Position numbers and translations under genes: made by a program. The notes beneath the pieces are model-generated. The model made no database searches and had not been told where the DNA came from. It worked only from the letters and a program-made list of their open reading frames with translations. Shown here in pieces: positions 8,984 to 17,403 of a stretch of DNA of 64,000 bases. The DNA comes from Bacteroides sp. CAG:443 (GTDB taxonomy: Bacteria > Bacteroidota > Bacteroidia > Bacteroidales > Bacteroidaceae): the NCBI GenBank assembly GCA_000432735.1, contig FR887816.1:1-64000 (forward strand), read 5' to 3'. How positions within the stretch are numbered: the stretch's first letter is position 1; every line of letters begins with the position of its first letter.

Positions 8984-9853
8984 TTAGTTTCGTTTTGCAA
9001 ACAAATTAAGCAATGCTTTTACGTAATCTTGGTCGGTACGTACCGAAACTGAATCGACGTTGCTATGCGTAAATATGTCATGTAATTTCTGCTGACGCGC
9101 CTTCCACCATTCATGATGTGCATTACGTAAAGCCTTGGAAGAAGTATCAATCCACTGCTCATGTCCCGTTTCAGCATCCTTCACCTTCATTAGGCCCACA
9201 TCAGGAAGCTCTTCCAAACGACGATCATATACCTGCAAAGCCACAACATCATGCTTTCTGTTGGCTATGGTCAATGCATTCTGGAAATCCCGTTCATCGA
9301 TAAAGTCACTCAGCATAAATGCCGTACAACGTTTCTTTAGTACATTTGTCAGATATTCAATGGCACACTGCACATTCGTACGTGTACTTTCCGGCTTAAA
9401 GTCAAGCAGTTCACGAATAATATACAAAATATGTTTACGTCCTTTCTTGGGAGGAATAAACTTTTCGATACGGTCAGAAAAGAAAATCACTCCAATCTTA
9501 TCATTATTCTGAATGGCAGAAAAAGCCAGTGTCGCAGCAATTTCTGTCACCATATTTTTCTTCAACTGCTTGACTGTACCAAAGTCCAGGCTATTCGATA
9601 CATCAATCAACAGCATTACGGTCAATTCACGTTCTTCTTCGAATACCTTTACGAATGGCTTGTCAAAGCGAGCGGTTACATTCCAGTCTATGTCGCGCAC
9701 ATCATCTCCATACTGATATTCACGAACTTCGGAAAAAGCCATACCTCTACCTTTGAAAGCCGAATGGTATTGCCCCGCAAAAATATTGCTGGAAAGCCCT
9801 CGTGTTTTTATTTCAATCTGACGAACGCGTTTTAATAGTTCACTTGTTTCCAT
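8984..9853 (-). CDS. DUF58 (VWA-like) protein of the bat operon
   Basis: A 289-residue cytoplasmic protein with the DUF58 signature block GRGMAFSEVREYQYGDDVRDIDW near residues 37-60, followed by a VWA-like fold with DxSxS in MLLIDVSNSLDFG. I chose METSELLKR over a start ten codons earlier because the family begins at this point. DUF58 proteins are almost always beside MoxR ATPases and are thought to be their adaptor or substrate. A hairpin separates it from moxR; the gene downstream begins seven bases after its stop. Confidence 0.88.
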   Translation of the reverse strand: METSELLKRVRQIEIKTRGLSSNIFAGQYHSAFKGRGMAFSEVREYQYGDDVRDIDWNVTARFDKPFVKVFEEERELTVMLLIDVSNSLDFGTVKQLKKNMVTEIAATLAFSAIQNNDKIGVIFFSDRIEKFIPPKKGRKHILYIIRELLDFKPESTRTNVQCAIEYLTNVLKKRCTAFMLSDFIDERDFQNALTIANRKHDVVALQVYDRRLEELPDVGLMKVKDAETGHEQWIDTSSKALRNAHHEWWKARQQKLHDIFTHSNVDSVSVRTDQDYVKALLNLFAKRN

Positions 9854-9937
9854 TCTTTCTTGGATTACGCTTCGGACAACCAAAGCAATATATACCTATA
9901 TTTTGCATAACACCCATAGATGTCATGCATAAATTCA

Positions 9938-9970
9938 GGCCTGAATGACTGCTTTTCCAATCATTCAGGC
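9938..9970 (-). other. Intra-operon hairpin between moxR and DUF58 gene
   Basis: Perfect 11-base arms (GCCTGAATGAT / ATCATTCAGGC) around an 11-base loop. On the leftward transcript no U-run follows, so it is unlikely to be a strong terminator. It may be an RNA processing or stability element that sets the ratio of moxR to the bat genes. Confidence 0.55.
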
Positions 9971-9995
9971 TATACTCTTTTATTTTTTTAACCCA

Positions 9996-10991
9996 TTAGG
10001 GCACTTCTACTTTATTTAAGATCTTGCTCACGATTTCATCAGAAGTGACATTGGTTGCCTCTGCCTCGTAAGTCAAGCCGATACGATGACGGAGCACATC
10101 GTGTGCAACGGCACGCACATCTTCAGGAATTACATATCCACGACGTTTGATGAAAGCATAACTGCGAGCGGCCAATGCCAAATTGATAGAAGCACGAGGA
10201 GAACCTCCGAATCCGATCAGACCTTTCAAGTCTTTTAAATCGTATTTTTCCGGATAACGAGTCGCAAATACGATATCAGCAATATACTGTTCAATCTTCT
10301 CGTCCAAATAAACCTGACATACCACTTTACGTGCTTCCAGAATATCTTCAGCTTTCAAGATAGGACGAACCTCAATCTTGTTGCCTGAAATGTTCTGACG
10401 GATAATCTTCTTTTCTTCTTCCAGTTTTGGATAATCGATAATTACCTTCAGCATGAAACGGTCGACCTGCGCTTCTGGAAGCGGATATGTGCCTTCCTGT
10501 TCAATCGGGTTTTGAGTTGCCATTACAAGGAATGGTTCCGGCAGACGGAAAGTATCCTTGCTCAACGTAACCTGACGTTCCTGCATAGCTTCCAGCAAAG
10601 CACTCTGTACTTTAGCCGGAGCACGGTTGATTTCATCAGCCAGCACAAAGTTTGCAAAGATAGGACCCTTCTTTGTTACGAACTGTTCATCTTTCTGGCT
10701 GTATATCATTGTACCCAGCACATCGGCCGGAAGTAAGTCGGGAGTAAACTGAATACGACTGTACTTAGAGTCGATTAACGAAGCCAAGGTCTTAATGGCC
10801 AAGGTCTTTGCCAATCCCGGAACACCTTCCAGCAAAATATGTCCGTCGGCTAACAAACCGATCAATAATGATTCTACCAAATGTTTTTGACCTACAATTA
10901 CCTGGTCCATACCAGCCATCAAATTGGTCACGAATGCACTCTGACGTTCAATGCGTTCGTTCAATTCACGAATGTCAATAGCTTCAGCCAT
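9996..10991 (-). CDS. moxR: MoxR-family AAA+ ATPase
   Basis: A 331-residue AAA+ protein: Walker A GVPGLAKT near residues 55-62, Walker B FVLADEINRAPAK, sensor 1 in MATQNPIEQEGTYPLPEAQ, and the lid domain ending in a helical C-terminus. These are the standard MoxR-type motifs. It is the first gene of the bat operon, preceded by a good promoter. MoxR ATPases act as chaperones for VWA-domain proteins; here the natural clients are the DUF58 protein, BatA and BatB encoded downstream. Client choice is inferred from gene order. Confidence 0.93.
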   Translation of the reverse strand: MAEAIDIRELNERIERQSAFVTNLMAGMDQVIVGQKHLVESLLIGLLADGHILLEGVPGLAKTLAIKTLASLIDSKYSRIQFTPDLLPADVLGTMIYSQKDEQFVTKKGPIFANFVLADEINRAPAKVQSALLEAMQERQVTLSKDTFRLPEPFLVMATQNPIEQEGTYPLPEAQVDRFMLKVIIDYPKLEEEKKIIRQNISGNKIEVRPILKAEDILEARKVVCQVYLDEKIEQYIADIVFATRYPEKYDLKDLKGLIGFGGSPRASINLALAARSYAFIKRRGYVIPEDVRAVAHDVLRHRIGLTYEAEATNVTSDEIVSKILNKVEVP

Positions 10992-11060
10992 AATTTTTTA
11001 TTTTTATGTTTCAAATATGCAAATAAAATTACCGGTCAACTGACCTTTTTTAATCGAACC

Positions 11061-11091
11061 CAAAAGTACGGCATTATATTAACAGAAGCAA
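11061..11091 (-). promoter_or_regulatory. Promoter of the moxR-bat operon
   Basis: Read on the minus strand there is a TACTTTTG -7 element (TAnnTTTG consensus) and a TTG -33 element 20 bases upstream, the spacing expected for the Bacteroidetes primary sigma factor. It gives a leader of roughly 60-70 bases before moxR. Confidence 0.65.
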
Positions 11092-11122
11092 CTAATTTTT
11101 ATTAAAAAAACTAGTTGCTTCT
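11084..11122. terminator. Hairpin between HU-LysM gene and moxR
   Basis: Perfect 11-base arms AGAAGCAACTA / TAGTTGCTTCT around an A/T-only loop. It lies downstream of the HU-LysM gene and overlaps the -33 element of the moxR promoter, so it probably separates the two transcripts. Confidence 0.5.
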
Positions 11123-11179
11123 TTCGTTTAAGTCTTATTGAACTAAAGATGTTTAAAAAACAGCATTGTTCCATTCCTC

Positions 11180-12373
11180 CTATTTCCTATCCACTTTTTT
11201 CGGGGCAAGCTCCGGAATACGAATAGTCGTACCTACTGGTACCACGTTTGCATTCTTAATAATATCCTTATTATATTGTACCAGATAAGGCCATAACTTT
11301 TTATTACCATAAAATTTCAGTGCGACACGAACCAGACTTTCACCCGATTTAATCGTATACGTAGAACGTGTACCTATTATCATATATTCAACCGTATCTG
11401 CCAATGTTTCCCGTTTGACTGCAGTCGGCAGTACTTGCTCTTCCGTCTCAGGTTTCGCCGAAGCAGCAACCTCATGTACCGTATCCTGTCGAGCAACCTC
11501 GGGAGCTTGTTTAACCGATGACACACTATCTGTTTGTAAGGCCAGACTGCTGACAGCCGTATCCTTACTCAACGGACTTACTTCTCTTTCCATCAGCATA
11601 CGTACAACAGATTCGGGTATGTATCTTCTACCAGAAAAGACACTCCAGACAATGATTCCTCCCAATACAACTCCTACCAACAATACTGTAGCAATCATAC
11701 ACCAAGGGAAACGAAAGAACTTTCTTCCCAGTGTAGACTCCAAGCCTTCAGGCATCGGTTCCACATTTTTCTGTATTGTTTCTGTTGCTTCATGCCCAGA
11801 CGCCACAGCTTCTTCCACAGGCTCCACAGCTTCACGGACTGCCTCTTCTTCAAGAGCTCCGGTCGCAACATCCTTATCACAAATTTCATTGGGAATTGGC
11901 TTTTCTGAATCTTCCTTTATTTCGAGCTTTTCGTCAACATCAATGTTACGATCCGCTTCTTGAGAAGAAACGTCTTCACAAAGATCTTCCTCCGAAGTAT
12001 CGATATCCTCTTCCAGCGAAGAGACTTCATCCATATCGTCAAACCGGGTACCCTCATTTAGCAAAACAGTTTCAAAATGCTCGAAAGGCTTATTCACTGT
12101 TTCTCTCATCCATGTATCAGGCGTAAAGGAAATGCGAGAATGTCCCTGTATTTCGATTCGTTCTCCTGTATTGACATTTACACTTTCACGAGCATCAACA
12201 TCAATCAGCTTAAACGTACCCAGCCCTTTGACTTTTACATATTTATCTGTTACAATGGACTCTTCGATAAGGGAAAACAGAACCTTGACAAATGCTTCTG
12301 CATCTGCCTGCTCCATTTCGTGGCGCTGAGCCAACAAATCAGCCAAGTCTTGCTGTGTGAACTTATCACTCAT
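11180..12373 (-). CDS. Membrane-anchored HU-like protein with C-terminal LysM domain
   Basis: A 397-residue protein with an unusual order. Residues about 1-100 are an HU/IHF-type DNA-binding domain (KGLGTFKLIDVDAR, then ISFTPDTWMRETVNKPF). An acidic linker follows to about 215, then a transmembrane helix (WCMIATVLLVGVVLGGIIVW), a Ser/Thr/Val-rich spacer, and a LysM domain (YTIKSGESLVRVALKFYGN...YNKDIIKNANVVPVGTTIRIPEL). It should place a DNA-binding module in the cytoplasm and a peptidoglycan-binding module in the periplasm. The start overlaps the stop of the upstream HU gene by eight bases, so the two are translationally coupled. Related HU-SPOR fusions occur in Bacteroidetes; the exact role is not known. 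Confidence 0.82.
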   Translation of the reverse strand: MSDKFTQQDLADLLAQRHEMEQADAEAFVKVLFSLIEESIVTDKYVKVKGLGTFKLIDVDARESVNVNTGERIEIQGHSRISFTPDTWMRETVNKPFEHFETVLLNEGTRFDDMDEVSSLEEDIDTSEEDLCEDVSSQEADRNIDVDEKLEIKEDSEKPIPNEICDKDVATGALEEEAVREAVEPVEEAVASGHEATETIQKNVEPMPEGLESTLGRKFFRFPWCMIATVLLVGVVLGGIIVWSVFSGRRYIPESVVRMLMEREVSPLSKDTAVSSLALQTDSVSSVKQAPEVARQDTVHEVAASAKPETEEQVLPTAVKRETLADTVEYMIIGTRSTYTIKSGESLVRVALKFYGNKKLWPYLVQYNKDIIKNANVVPVGTTIRIPELAPKKVDRK

Positions 12374-12656
12374 TCCCTAGAACATTCTTTAGCCGTTCCT
12401 TCCATGCCGGACTCGGCTTGAAATTCAAAATTAATTTAGGAGGGACCAGAAAACGTTGCTTGGTAATAGGATTTACCGTAATACGTTCCATTTTCTTCCG
12501 GACCTCAAATGTTCCGAAGTTTTGGATTGTAATAACCTTTCCTTCTTGCAACTCCTCCCCCATGATACCTGTAACCGATGCCAGTAAGCGCGAAGCATCC
12601 TTATTTGTATATCCCAAGCGACGTGACAATTCGCCTATCAGTTCTTTGTTGTTCAT
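12366..12656 (-). CDS. HU-family DNA-binding protein
   Basis: A 96-residue HU/IHF protein: helical N-terminus (NNKELIGELSRRLGYTNKDA), the strand-turn KVITIQNFGTFEVRKK and the basic arm region VNPITKQRFLVPPKLILNFKPS. HU proteins bend and compact DNA. It overlaps the HU-LysM gene that follows, suggesting that the soluble and the membrane-anchored proteins are made together and might form heterodimers. RimO is encoded immediately upstream with a 28-base gap. Confidence 0.9.
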   Translation of the reverse strand: MNNKELIGELSRRLGYTNKDASRLLASVTGIMGEELQEGKVITIQNFGTFEVRKKMERITVNPITKQRFLVPPKLILNFKPSPAWKERLKNVLGNE

Positions 12657-12684
12657 GGTGTCCGCTCCTCAATAAATATTAATT

Positions 12685-13983
12685 TTAGACTAATGTTGCA
12701 TACAAATCAAAATCATCTGCATCGTATATTTTCACACGATGAAACGAACCTGTATGCAATTGTTTTCCCTCATCCTTAATCAAAACTTCAGGATCAACCT
12801 CCGGAGAGTCAAATTCGGTACGTCCTATATAGTAATCACCTTCCTTGCGGTCGATGATAACTTTAAATTCCTTGCCTATTTTATTATGACTCAGCTCATT
12901 CGAAATTTCCTGCTGAATGCTCATGATCTCATCCAGACGTTTCTGCTTTACTTCTTGAGGAACATCATCCTTATAATGTTTAGCCGAATAAGTACCTTCT
13001 TCCTCCGAATAAGCAAATGCGCCCATACGGTCGAAACGCGCCTTACGGACAAATTCTTTCAGCTCCTCGAAGTCCTGTTCTGTTTCTCCAGGATGTCCCA
13101 CCATCAACGTTGTACGCAGATGAATCCCAGGAACCTCCTTACGGAACTCCTCAATCAGCTGATACGTTTCCTCTTTCGTCACATGGCGACGCATTTTCGT
13201 CAACATATTATCGCTAATATGCTGCAAGGCAATATCCATATACTTACATACATTATCATGCTCACGCATCACACGAAACAATTCTTTCGGGAAGTGTGCA
13301 GGATAAGCATAGTGCAAACGAATCCATTTCACACCAGGAATCTCAGCGATACGCTCAATCAGTTCTGGGAGCATCTGTTTTTTATACAAATCCACTCCAT
13401 AGTAAGTCAATTCCTGCGCAATGACCTGAAACTCCTTCACCCCTTCGAAAACCAACAACCGGACTTCATCCAGAATTTCTTCCATCGGACGAGAAACATG
13501 CTTGCCCGTTATAATAGGAATCGCACAATATGAGCACTTACGATCACATCCTTCCGATATCTTCAAATATGCATAATGCTTAGGAGTCGTCAGATGGCGT
13601 TCAATAGCATAATCAGACTGATAGGTCTTGCCCAAGTCAGCAAGCAATTCATTCCAATTAAATTTTCCATAAAACTTATCCACTTGAGGAATTTCCACTT
13701 GCAGTTCTTTCAAGTAACGTTCAGACAAGCATCCCATTACATAAAGCTTCTTCAAACGTCCTTCTTCCTTGGCCTGGCAGAACTCAAGAATCATATTAAT
13801 AGACTCTTCCTTTGCGTCACCAATAAATCCACACGTATTTATAACTGCAATTTCTCCTTGCGGATTTTCACTATCATGCGTCACCTTATAGCCATTCGCT
13901 TCAAGCTGTTTCATCAACTTTTCCGAATCGACCAGATTCTTAGAGCACCCTAAAGTAATAATGTCTATAGTATTTTTTCTCAT
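12685..13983 (-). CDS. rimO: RimO, ribosomal protein S12 methylthiotransferase
   Basis: A 432-residue radical-SAM enzyme with the N-terminal UPF0004 domain (LGCSKNLVDSEKLM), the radical-SAM cluster C146-x3-C150-x2-C153 (CDRKCSYC), and a C-terminal TRAM domain (about 365-430). Conserved N-terminal cysteines (C14, C50 and C84 approximately) would bind the second [4Fe-4S] cluster. RimO methylthiolates the conserved aspartate of S12. Its ATG overlaps the ftsY stop by four bases, so the two genes are co-translated. Confidence 0.95.
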   Translation of the reverse strand: MRKNTIDIITLGCSKNLVDSEKLMKQLEANGYKVTHDSENPQGEIAVINTCGFIGDAKEESINMILEFCQAKEEGRLKKLYVMGCLSERYLKELQVEIPQVDKFYGKFNWNELLADLGKTYQSDYAIERHLTTPKHYAYLKISEGCDRKCSYCAIPIITGKHVSRPMEEILDEVRLLVFEGVKEFQVIAQELTYYGVDLYKKQMLPELIERIAEIPGVKWIRLHYAYPAHFPKELFRVMREHDNVCKYMDIALQHISDNMLTKMRRHVTKEETYQLIEEFRKEVPGIHLRTTLMVGHPGETEQDFEELKEFVRKARFDRMGAFAYSEEEGTYSAKHYKDDVPQEVKQKRLDEIMSIQQEISNELSHNKIGKEFKVIIDRKEGDYYIGRTEFDSPEVDPEVLIKDEGKQLHTGSFHRVKIYDADDFDLYATLV

Positions 13984-14942
13984 TTATTAGCTGTTCCAAA
14001 CAATGAATCAACAAATTCCCGACGACGGAATATCTGTAAATCTTCCATTCCTTCGCCCAAACCTATATATTTTACTGGTATTTTAAACTGATCAGAGATT
14101 CCAATAACCACTCCTCCCTTAGCTGTACCATCCAGTTTTGTAATTGCCATGGCATTGACTTCCGTGGCCAGCGTAAATTGTTTTGCCTGCTCAAATGCAT
14201 TCTGTCCGGTAGAGCCATCCAATACCAGCAAGATTTCATGAGGAGCATCTGGTACGACTTTCTGCATCACATTCTTAATCTTAGTCAGCTCGTTCATCAG
14301 ACCAATCTTATTATGCAAACGTCCGGCAGTATCAATAATCACCACATCCGCATGATTCGCAACGGCAGAACTTAGCGTATCGAATGCTACAGAAGCCGGA
14401 TCCGCACCCATTTTCTGCTTGATGACGGGAACCCCTACACGATCTCCCCAAATGACAAGCTGTTCTACAGCCGCAGCACGGAATGTATCAGCAGCTCCCA
14501 GGTAAACAGATTTGCCAGCCTTCTTAAACTGATAAGCCAATTTCCCGATAGTCGTAGTTTTTCCTACTCCATTGACACCTACCACCATTATCACATAAGG
14601 CTTTTTCCCTTCAGGTACAGCAAACTCTTCCGTATCGACTGTATTATTTTCTGTAAGCAATGCAGCAATCTCTTCACGTAAGATATTATTAAGTTCCTGA
14701 GTATTTACATACTTATCCTGAGCAACTCTTTTTTCGATACGTTTGATAATCTTCAATGTCGTTTCCACACCTACATCCGAAGTAATCAAGACTTCTTCCA
14801 GGTTATCCAACACTTCATCGTCCACTTTAGACTTTCCAGCCACAGCACGAGCTATCTTGCCAAAAACACTTTCCTTTGTTTTCGACAAGCCCTTATCCAA
14901 AGTTTCCTTCTTTTCCTTCGAAAAAAAACTAAAAAATCCCAT
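13980..14942 (-). CDS. ftsY: FtsY, signal recognition particle receptor
   Basis: A 320-residue SRP GTPase: helical N domain (about 1-100), G1 motif GVNGVGKTTTIGKLA, DTFRAAAVEQL, G3 DTAGR, G4 TKLDGTAKGG and closing GLGEGMEDLQ. Compared with the E. coli protein the acidic A domain is almost absent, leaving only a short basic start (FFSFFSKEKKETLDKG), which is common outside Proteobacteria. It delivers SRP-bound nascent chains to the translocon. It is the first gene of ftsY-rimO-HU-HU/LysM and is separated from the ribosomal-protein cluster by a terminator. Confidence 0.95.
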   Translation of the reverse strand: MGFFSFFSKEKKETLDKGLSKTKESVFGKIARAVAGKSKVDDEVLDNLEEVLITSDVGVETTLKIIKRIEKRVAQDKYVNTQELNNILREEIAALLTENNTVDTEEFAVPEGKKPYVIMVVGVNGVGKTTTIGKLAYQFKKAGKSVYLGAADTFRAAAVEQLVIWGDRVGVPVIKQKMGADPASVAFDTLSSAVANHADVVIIDTAGRLHNKIGLMNELTKIKNVMQKVVPDAPHEILLVLDGSTGQNAFEQAKQFTLATEVNAMAITKLDGTAKGGVVIGISDQFKIPVKYIGLGEGMEDLQIFRRREFVDSLFGTANK

Positions 14943-15039
14943 ACGGCTTACGTTTATTATCTATTTATGATACAAAGATATAACTATTCTCGTTCACTCA
15001 CAAATAAATGTCATACCATTATGCAGCACCTACACACAA

Positions 15040-15073
15040 AAGGCTCCTTCTATCTTCCGATAAAAGGAGCCTT
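15040..15073 (-). terminator. Terminator of the rpmB-rpmG-DUF4295 operon
   Basis: Perfect ten-base arms AAGGCTCCTT / AAGGAGCCTT around a 14-base loop, followed on the minus strand by TTTTGTGTG. It ends the ribosomal-protein operon before ftsY. Confidence 0.8.
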
Positions 15074-15104
15074 CATTATTAAGAAAATATTATTCTCTTT
15101 TCAA

Positions 15105-15260
15105 TTATTTCTTAAAGAAGTCCTGAACTTTGTCGTTAGGAACCATTTGTTCATCAAAAATATAAGCACCAGTTTTCGGTGACTTAACCATTTTGATAAC
15201 CTTAGTATAAGAACGTCCTTCTTTACCTGTCTGAAGGGTTGCGACTGTTTTCTTTGCCAT
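15105..15260 (-). CDS. DUF4295 small basic protein
   Basis: A 51-residue lysine-rich protein (MAKKTVATLQTGKEGRSYTK at the start, ending VQDFFKK). It fits DUF4295, a tiny family that in Bacteroidetes regularly follows rpmB and rpmG, and the nine-base gap to rpmG supports co-transcription. The small basic character and the location suggest a ribosome-associated protein, which is inference only. Confidence 0.85.
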   Translation of the reverse strand: MAKKTVATLQTGKEGRSYTKVIKMVKSPKTGAYIFDEQMVPNDKVQDFFKK

Positions 15261-15269
15261 GGTTTCTTA

Positions 15270-15458
15270 TTATTTAATTTCTTTATGTACTGTTACTCTT
15301 TTCAAAATAGGATTGTACTTTTTCAATTCCAATCTTTCAGCGGTATTTTTTCTGTTTTTTGTAGTAATATAACGAGAAGTTCCCGGCATACCGCTATCCT
15401 TCATTTCTGTGCATTCAAGGATTACCTGTACTCTATTACCTTTAGCTTTCTTAGCCAT
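15270..15458 (-). CDS. rpmG: 50S ribosomal protein L33
   Basis: A 62-residue protein with the L33 pattern: MAKKAKGNRVQVILECTE, SRYITTKNRKNT and the closing LELKKYNPILKRVTVHKEIK. The family's four zinc cysteines are largely missing: only one Cys remains (in ECTE), so this is a zinc-free (C-minus) L33. It is the second gene of rpmB-rpmG-DUF4295. Confidence 0.95.
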   Translation of the reverse strand: MAKKAKGNRVQVILECTEMKDSGMPGTSRYITTKNRKNTAERLELKKYNPILKRVTVHKEIK

Positions 15459-15477
15459 AGTCTTTCTCTCCTTTTAA

Positions 15478-15738
15478 TTAACCAATAATTTTGATAGTTT
15501 TCCAATCACAGTAACCTTTAGCAACAGCTTCATTCAGCGCAGCGTCCAGGCCTTTCTTGTTAATAACTCGCAAGCCGTTAGCACAGATATTCAGGCTAAT
15601 CCAGCAATCCTGTTCTACATAGTAGAATTTCTTAGTAAACAAGTTCACATCGAAAGTTCTTTTAGTTCTTCTCTTTGAGTGTGAAACATTGTTGCCAATC
15701 ATGGCTTTTTTTCCGGTAATTTGACAAATTTTCGACAT
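15478..15738 (-). CDS. rpmB: 50S ribosomal protein L28
   Basis: An 86-residue protein with the L28 hallmarks MSKICQITGKKAMIGNNVSH, SKRRTKRTFDVNL and the C-terminal GLRVINKKGLDAALNEA. It is the first gene of the small ribosomal operon, 19 bases ahead of rpmG. Confidence 0.95.
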   Translation of the reverse strand: MSKICQITGKKAMIGNNVSHSKRRTKRTFDVNLFTKKFYYVEQDCWISLNICANGLRVINKKGLDAALNEAVAKGYCDWKTIKIIG

Positions 15739-15844
15739 TTCTATCTAGTTTTTATAGTTTTATTCCTATTTCTCTCAAACGGAGTGCAAAATAAGTGATT
15801 TTATTTTATATACACAAACTTTTTAGCAACTAATTGCAGTTTTA

Positions 15845-16342
15845 TCACTCATTTTCTTTATTTTGGCAAAGTTCCAGCAATAACTGGAGTGCCTTTTTTG
15901 TTGCAGCTTGTATATTTTTATCTCTTCCTTCATCCTCTGTCAATTTTGCCGTAATCACCTTTTCACCGTTACCAGCTGCAATCCAGATTGTGCCAACCGG
16001 CTTCTCGGGTGTACCTCCTGCCGGGCCAGCGATGCCTGAAGTAGCCATTGCATAATCTACACCGAGTGTCTGAATAGCCCCCTTCACCATTTCCACAACA
16101 GTTTCTTCACTTACAGCTCCAAATTTTTCCAGCGTTTCAGCGCTTACATGAAGTAAATCTTGTTTTACCTTATTATCATAAGCAACAATTCCGCCTTTGT
16201 AAAAACGAGAACTTCCCGGAATGGCTGTAATTATTGCTGCCACGTTTCCAGCCGTACAACTTTCGGCTGTAGCCAGCGTATACCCTTCCCGCCAAAATAT
16301 TTCGCTTATTTCCTTACTTAGTGTTTTAGTTTCTACTGACAT
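15845..16342 (-). CDS. CinA C-terminal-type amidase (PncC-like NMN deamidase)
   Basis: A 165-residue stand-alone CinA C-terminal domain. It carries the ATAESCTAGNVAAIITAIPGSS block with the nucleophilic serine, the VAYDNKVKQDLLHV segment, and ATSGIAGPAGGTPEKPVGT. Family members hydrolyse nicotinamide mononucleotide to nicotinate mononucleotide in pyridine nucleotide salvage. It follows tsaD by 21 bases in a map-tsaD-pncC order. Confidence 0.88.
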   Translation of the reverse strand: MSVETKTLSKEISEIFWREGYTLATAESCTAGNVAAIITAIPGSSRFYKGGIVAYDNKVKQDLLHVSAETLEKFGAVSEETVVEMVKGAIQTLGVDYAMATSGIAGPAGGTPEKPVGTIWIAAGNGEKVITAKLTEDEGRDKNIQAATKKALQLLLELCQNKENE

Positions 16343-16363
16343 AATAGTATCTTTTGGTTAATG

Positions 16364-17386
16364 TTACTTAATTGTAACCCGTGAATACGCGGGTTTGTCT
16401 ATCGAGCAAAAATCCTTGTCCAAAAACTTGTAATAGCCTGTAATGGCAATCATCGCAGCATTGTCCGTAGTGTAACCGAACTTAGGAATATAGATTTTCC
16501 ATCCATATTTTGCTGCATGTTCCCGATAAGCATTGCGCAGACCATTGTTTGCAGAAACACCCCCTGCTACGGCAACTTCGTTGATACCCGTATCTTTTAC
16601 CACTTTACGTAACTTATCCATCAGGATATCTACGATGGTTTTCTCCAGCGATGCAGCCAGATCTACCTTATGATGTTCAATGAAGTCCGGATCCTCTTTC
16701 AGCCAGTCGCGCAATGAATACAAGAAAGATGTCTTCAGTCCGCTGAAACTATAGTCATACCCCGGAATATGAGGCTTGCTGAACGTATAGGCATTCGGAT
16801 TACCCTGACGGGCCAGTTTATCGATAATAGGTCCTCCCGGATAACCCAGTCCCATTACCTTAGAACATTTATCGATCGCCTCTCCGGCCGCATCGTCAAT
16901 GGTCTGTCCCAGCACCTGCATGTCGTTATACGCATTCACACGAATAATCTGCGAATTACCACCCGATACCAGCAAACAAATGAAAGGGAATTTCGGTTGA
17001 TCGGTATCATCTTCCGATTCCTTAATAAAATGCGCCAGCACATGACCCTGCAAATGATTTACATCAATCATTGGAATATCCAAAGAGCGAGCCAATCCTT
17101 TAGCAAACGACACACCTACCAGCAAAGACCCCATCAGTCCCGGACCACGAGTAAAAGCTACGGCACTGAGCTGTTCTTTCGTCACCCCCGCACGCTTCAA
17201 CGCTTCGTGTACGACAGGAACAATGTTCTGCTGATGAGCGCGTGAAGCCAGTTCAGGTACTACTCCTCCATACGCTTCATGTACAGCCTGACTTGCTATA
17301 ACGCTGGAGAGCAACACTCCATTTTTTATCACAGCAGCCGAAGTGTCATCGCAAGAAGACTCTATTCCTAATATAATAGTATCCAT
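16364..17386 (-). CDS. tsaD: TsaD, tRNA N6-threonylcarbamoyladenosine transferase
   Basis: A 340-residue Kae1/TsaD ATPase: start ILGIESSCDDTSAAV, metal-binding HxxxH (HLQGH), LLVSGGNSQI, DDAAGEAIDKCSKVMGLGYPGG, YDYSFSGLKTS and VAGGVSANNGLR. It transfers the threonylcarbamoyl group to A37 of ANN-reading tRNAs with TsaB and TsaE. It lies 17 bases downstream of map and upstream of the pncC-like gene. Confidence 0.96.
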   Translation of the reverse strand: MDTIILGIESSCDDTSAAVIKNGVLLSSVIASQAVHEAYGGVVPELASRAHQQNIVPVVHEALKRAGVTKEQLSAVAFTRGPGLMGSLLVGVSFAKGLARSLDIPMIDVNHLQGHVLAHFIKESEDDTDQPKFPFICLLVSGGNSQIIRVNAYNDMQVLGQTIDDAAGEAIDKCSKVMGLGYPGGPIIDKLARQGNPNAYTFSKPHIPGYDYSFSGLKTSFLYSLRDWLKEDPDFIEHHKVDLAASLEKTIVDILMDKLRKVVKDTGINEVAVAGGVSANNGLRNAYREHAAKYGWKIYIPKFGYTTDNAAMIAITGYYKFLDKDFCSIDKPAYSRVTIK

Positions 17387-17403
17387 AAATTATATATTCA
17401 TTA

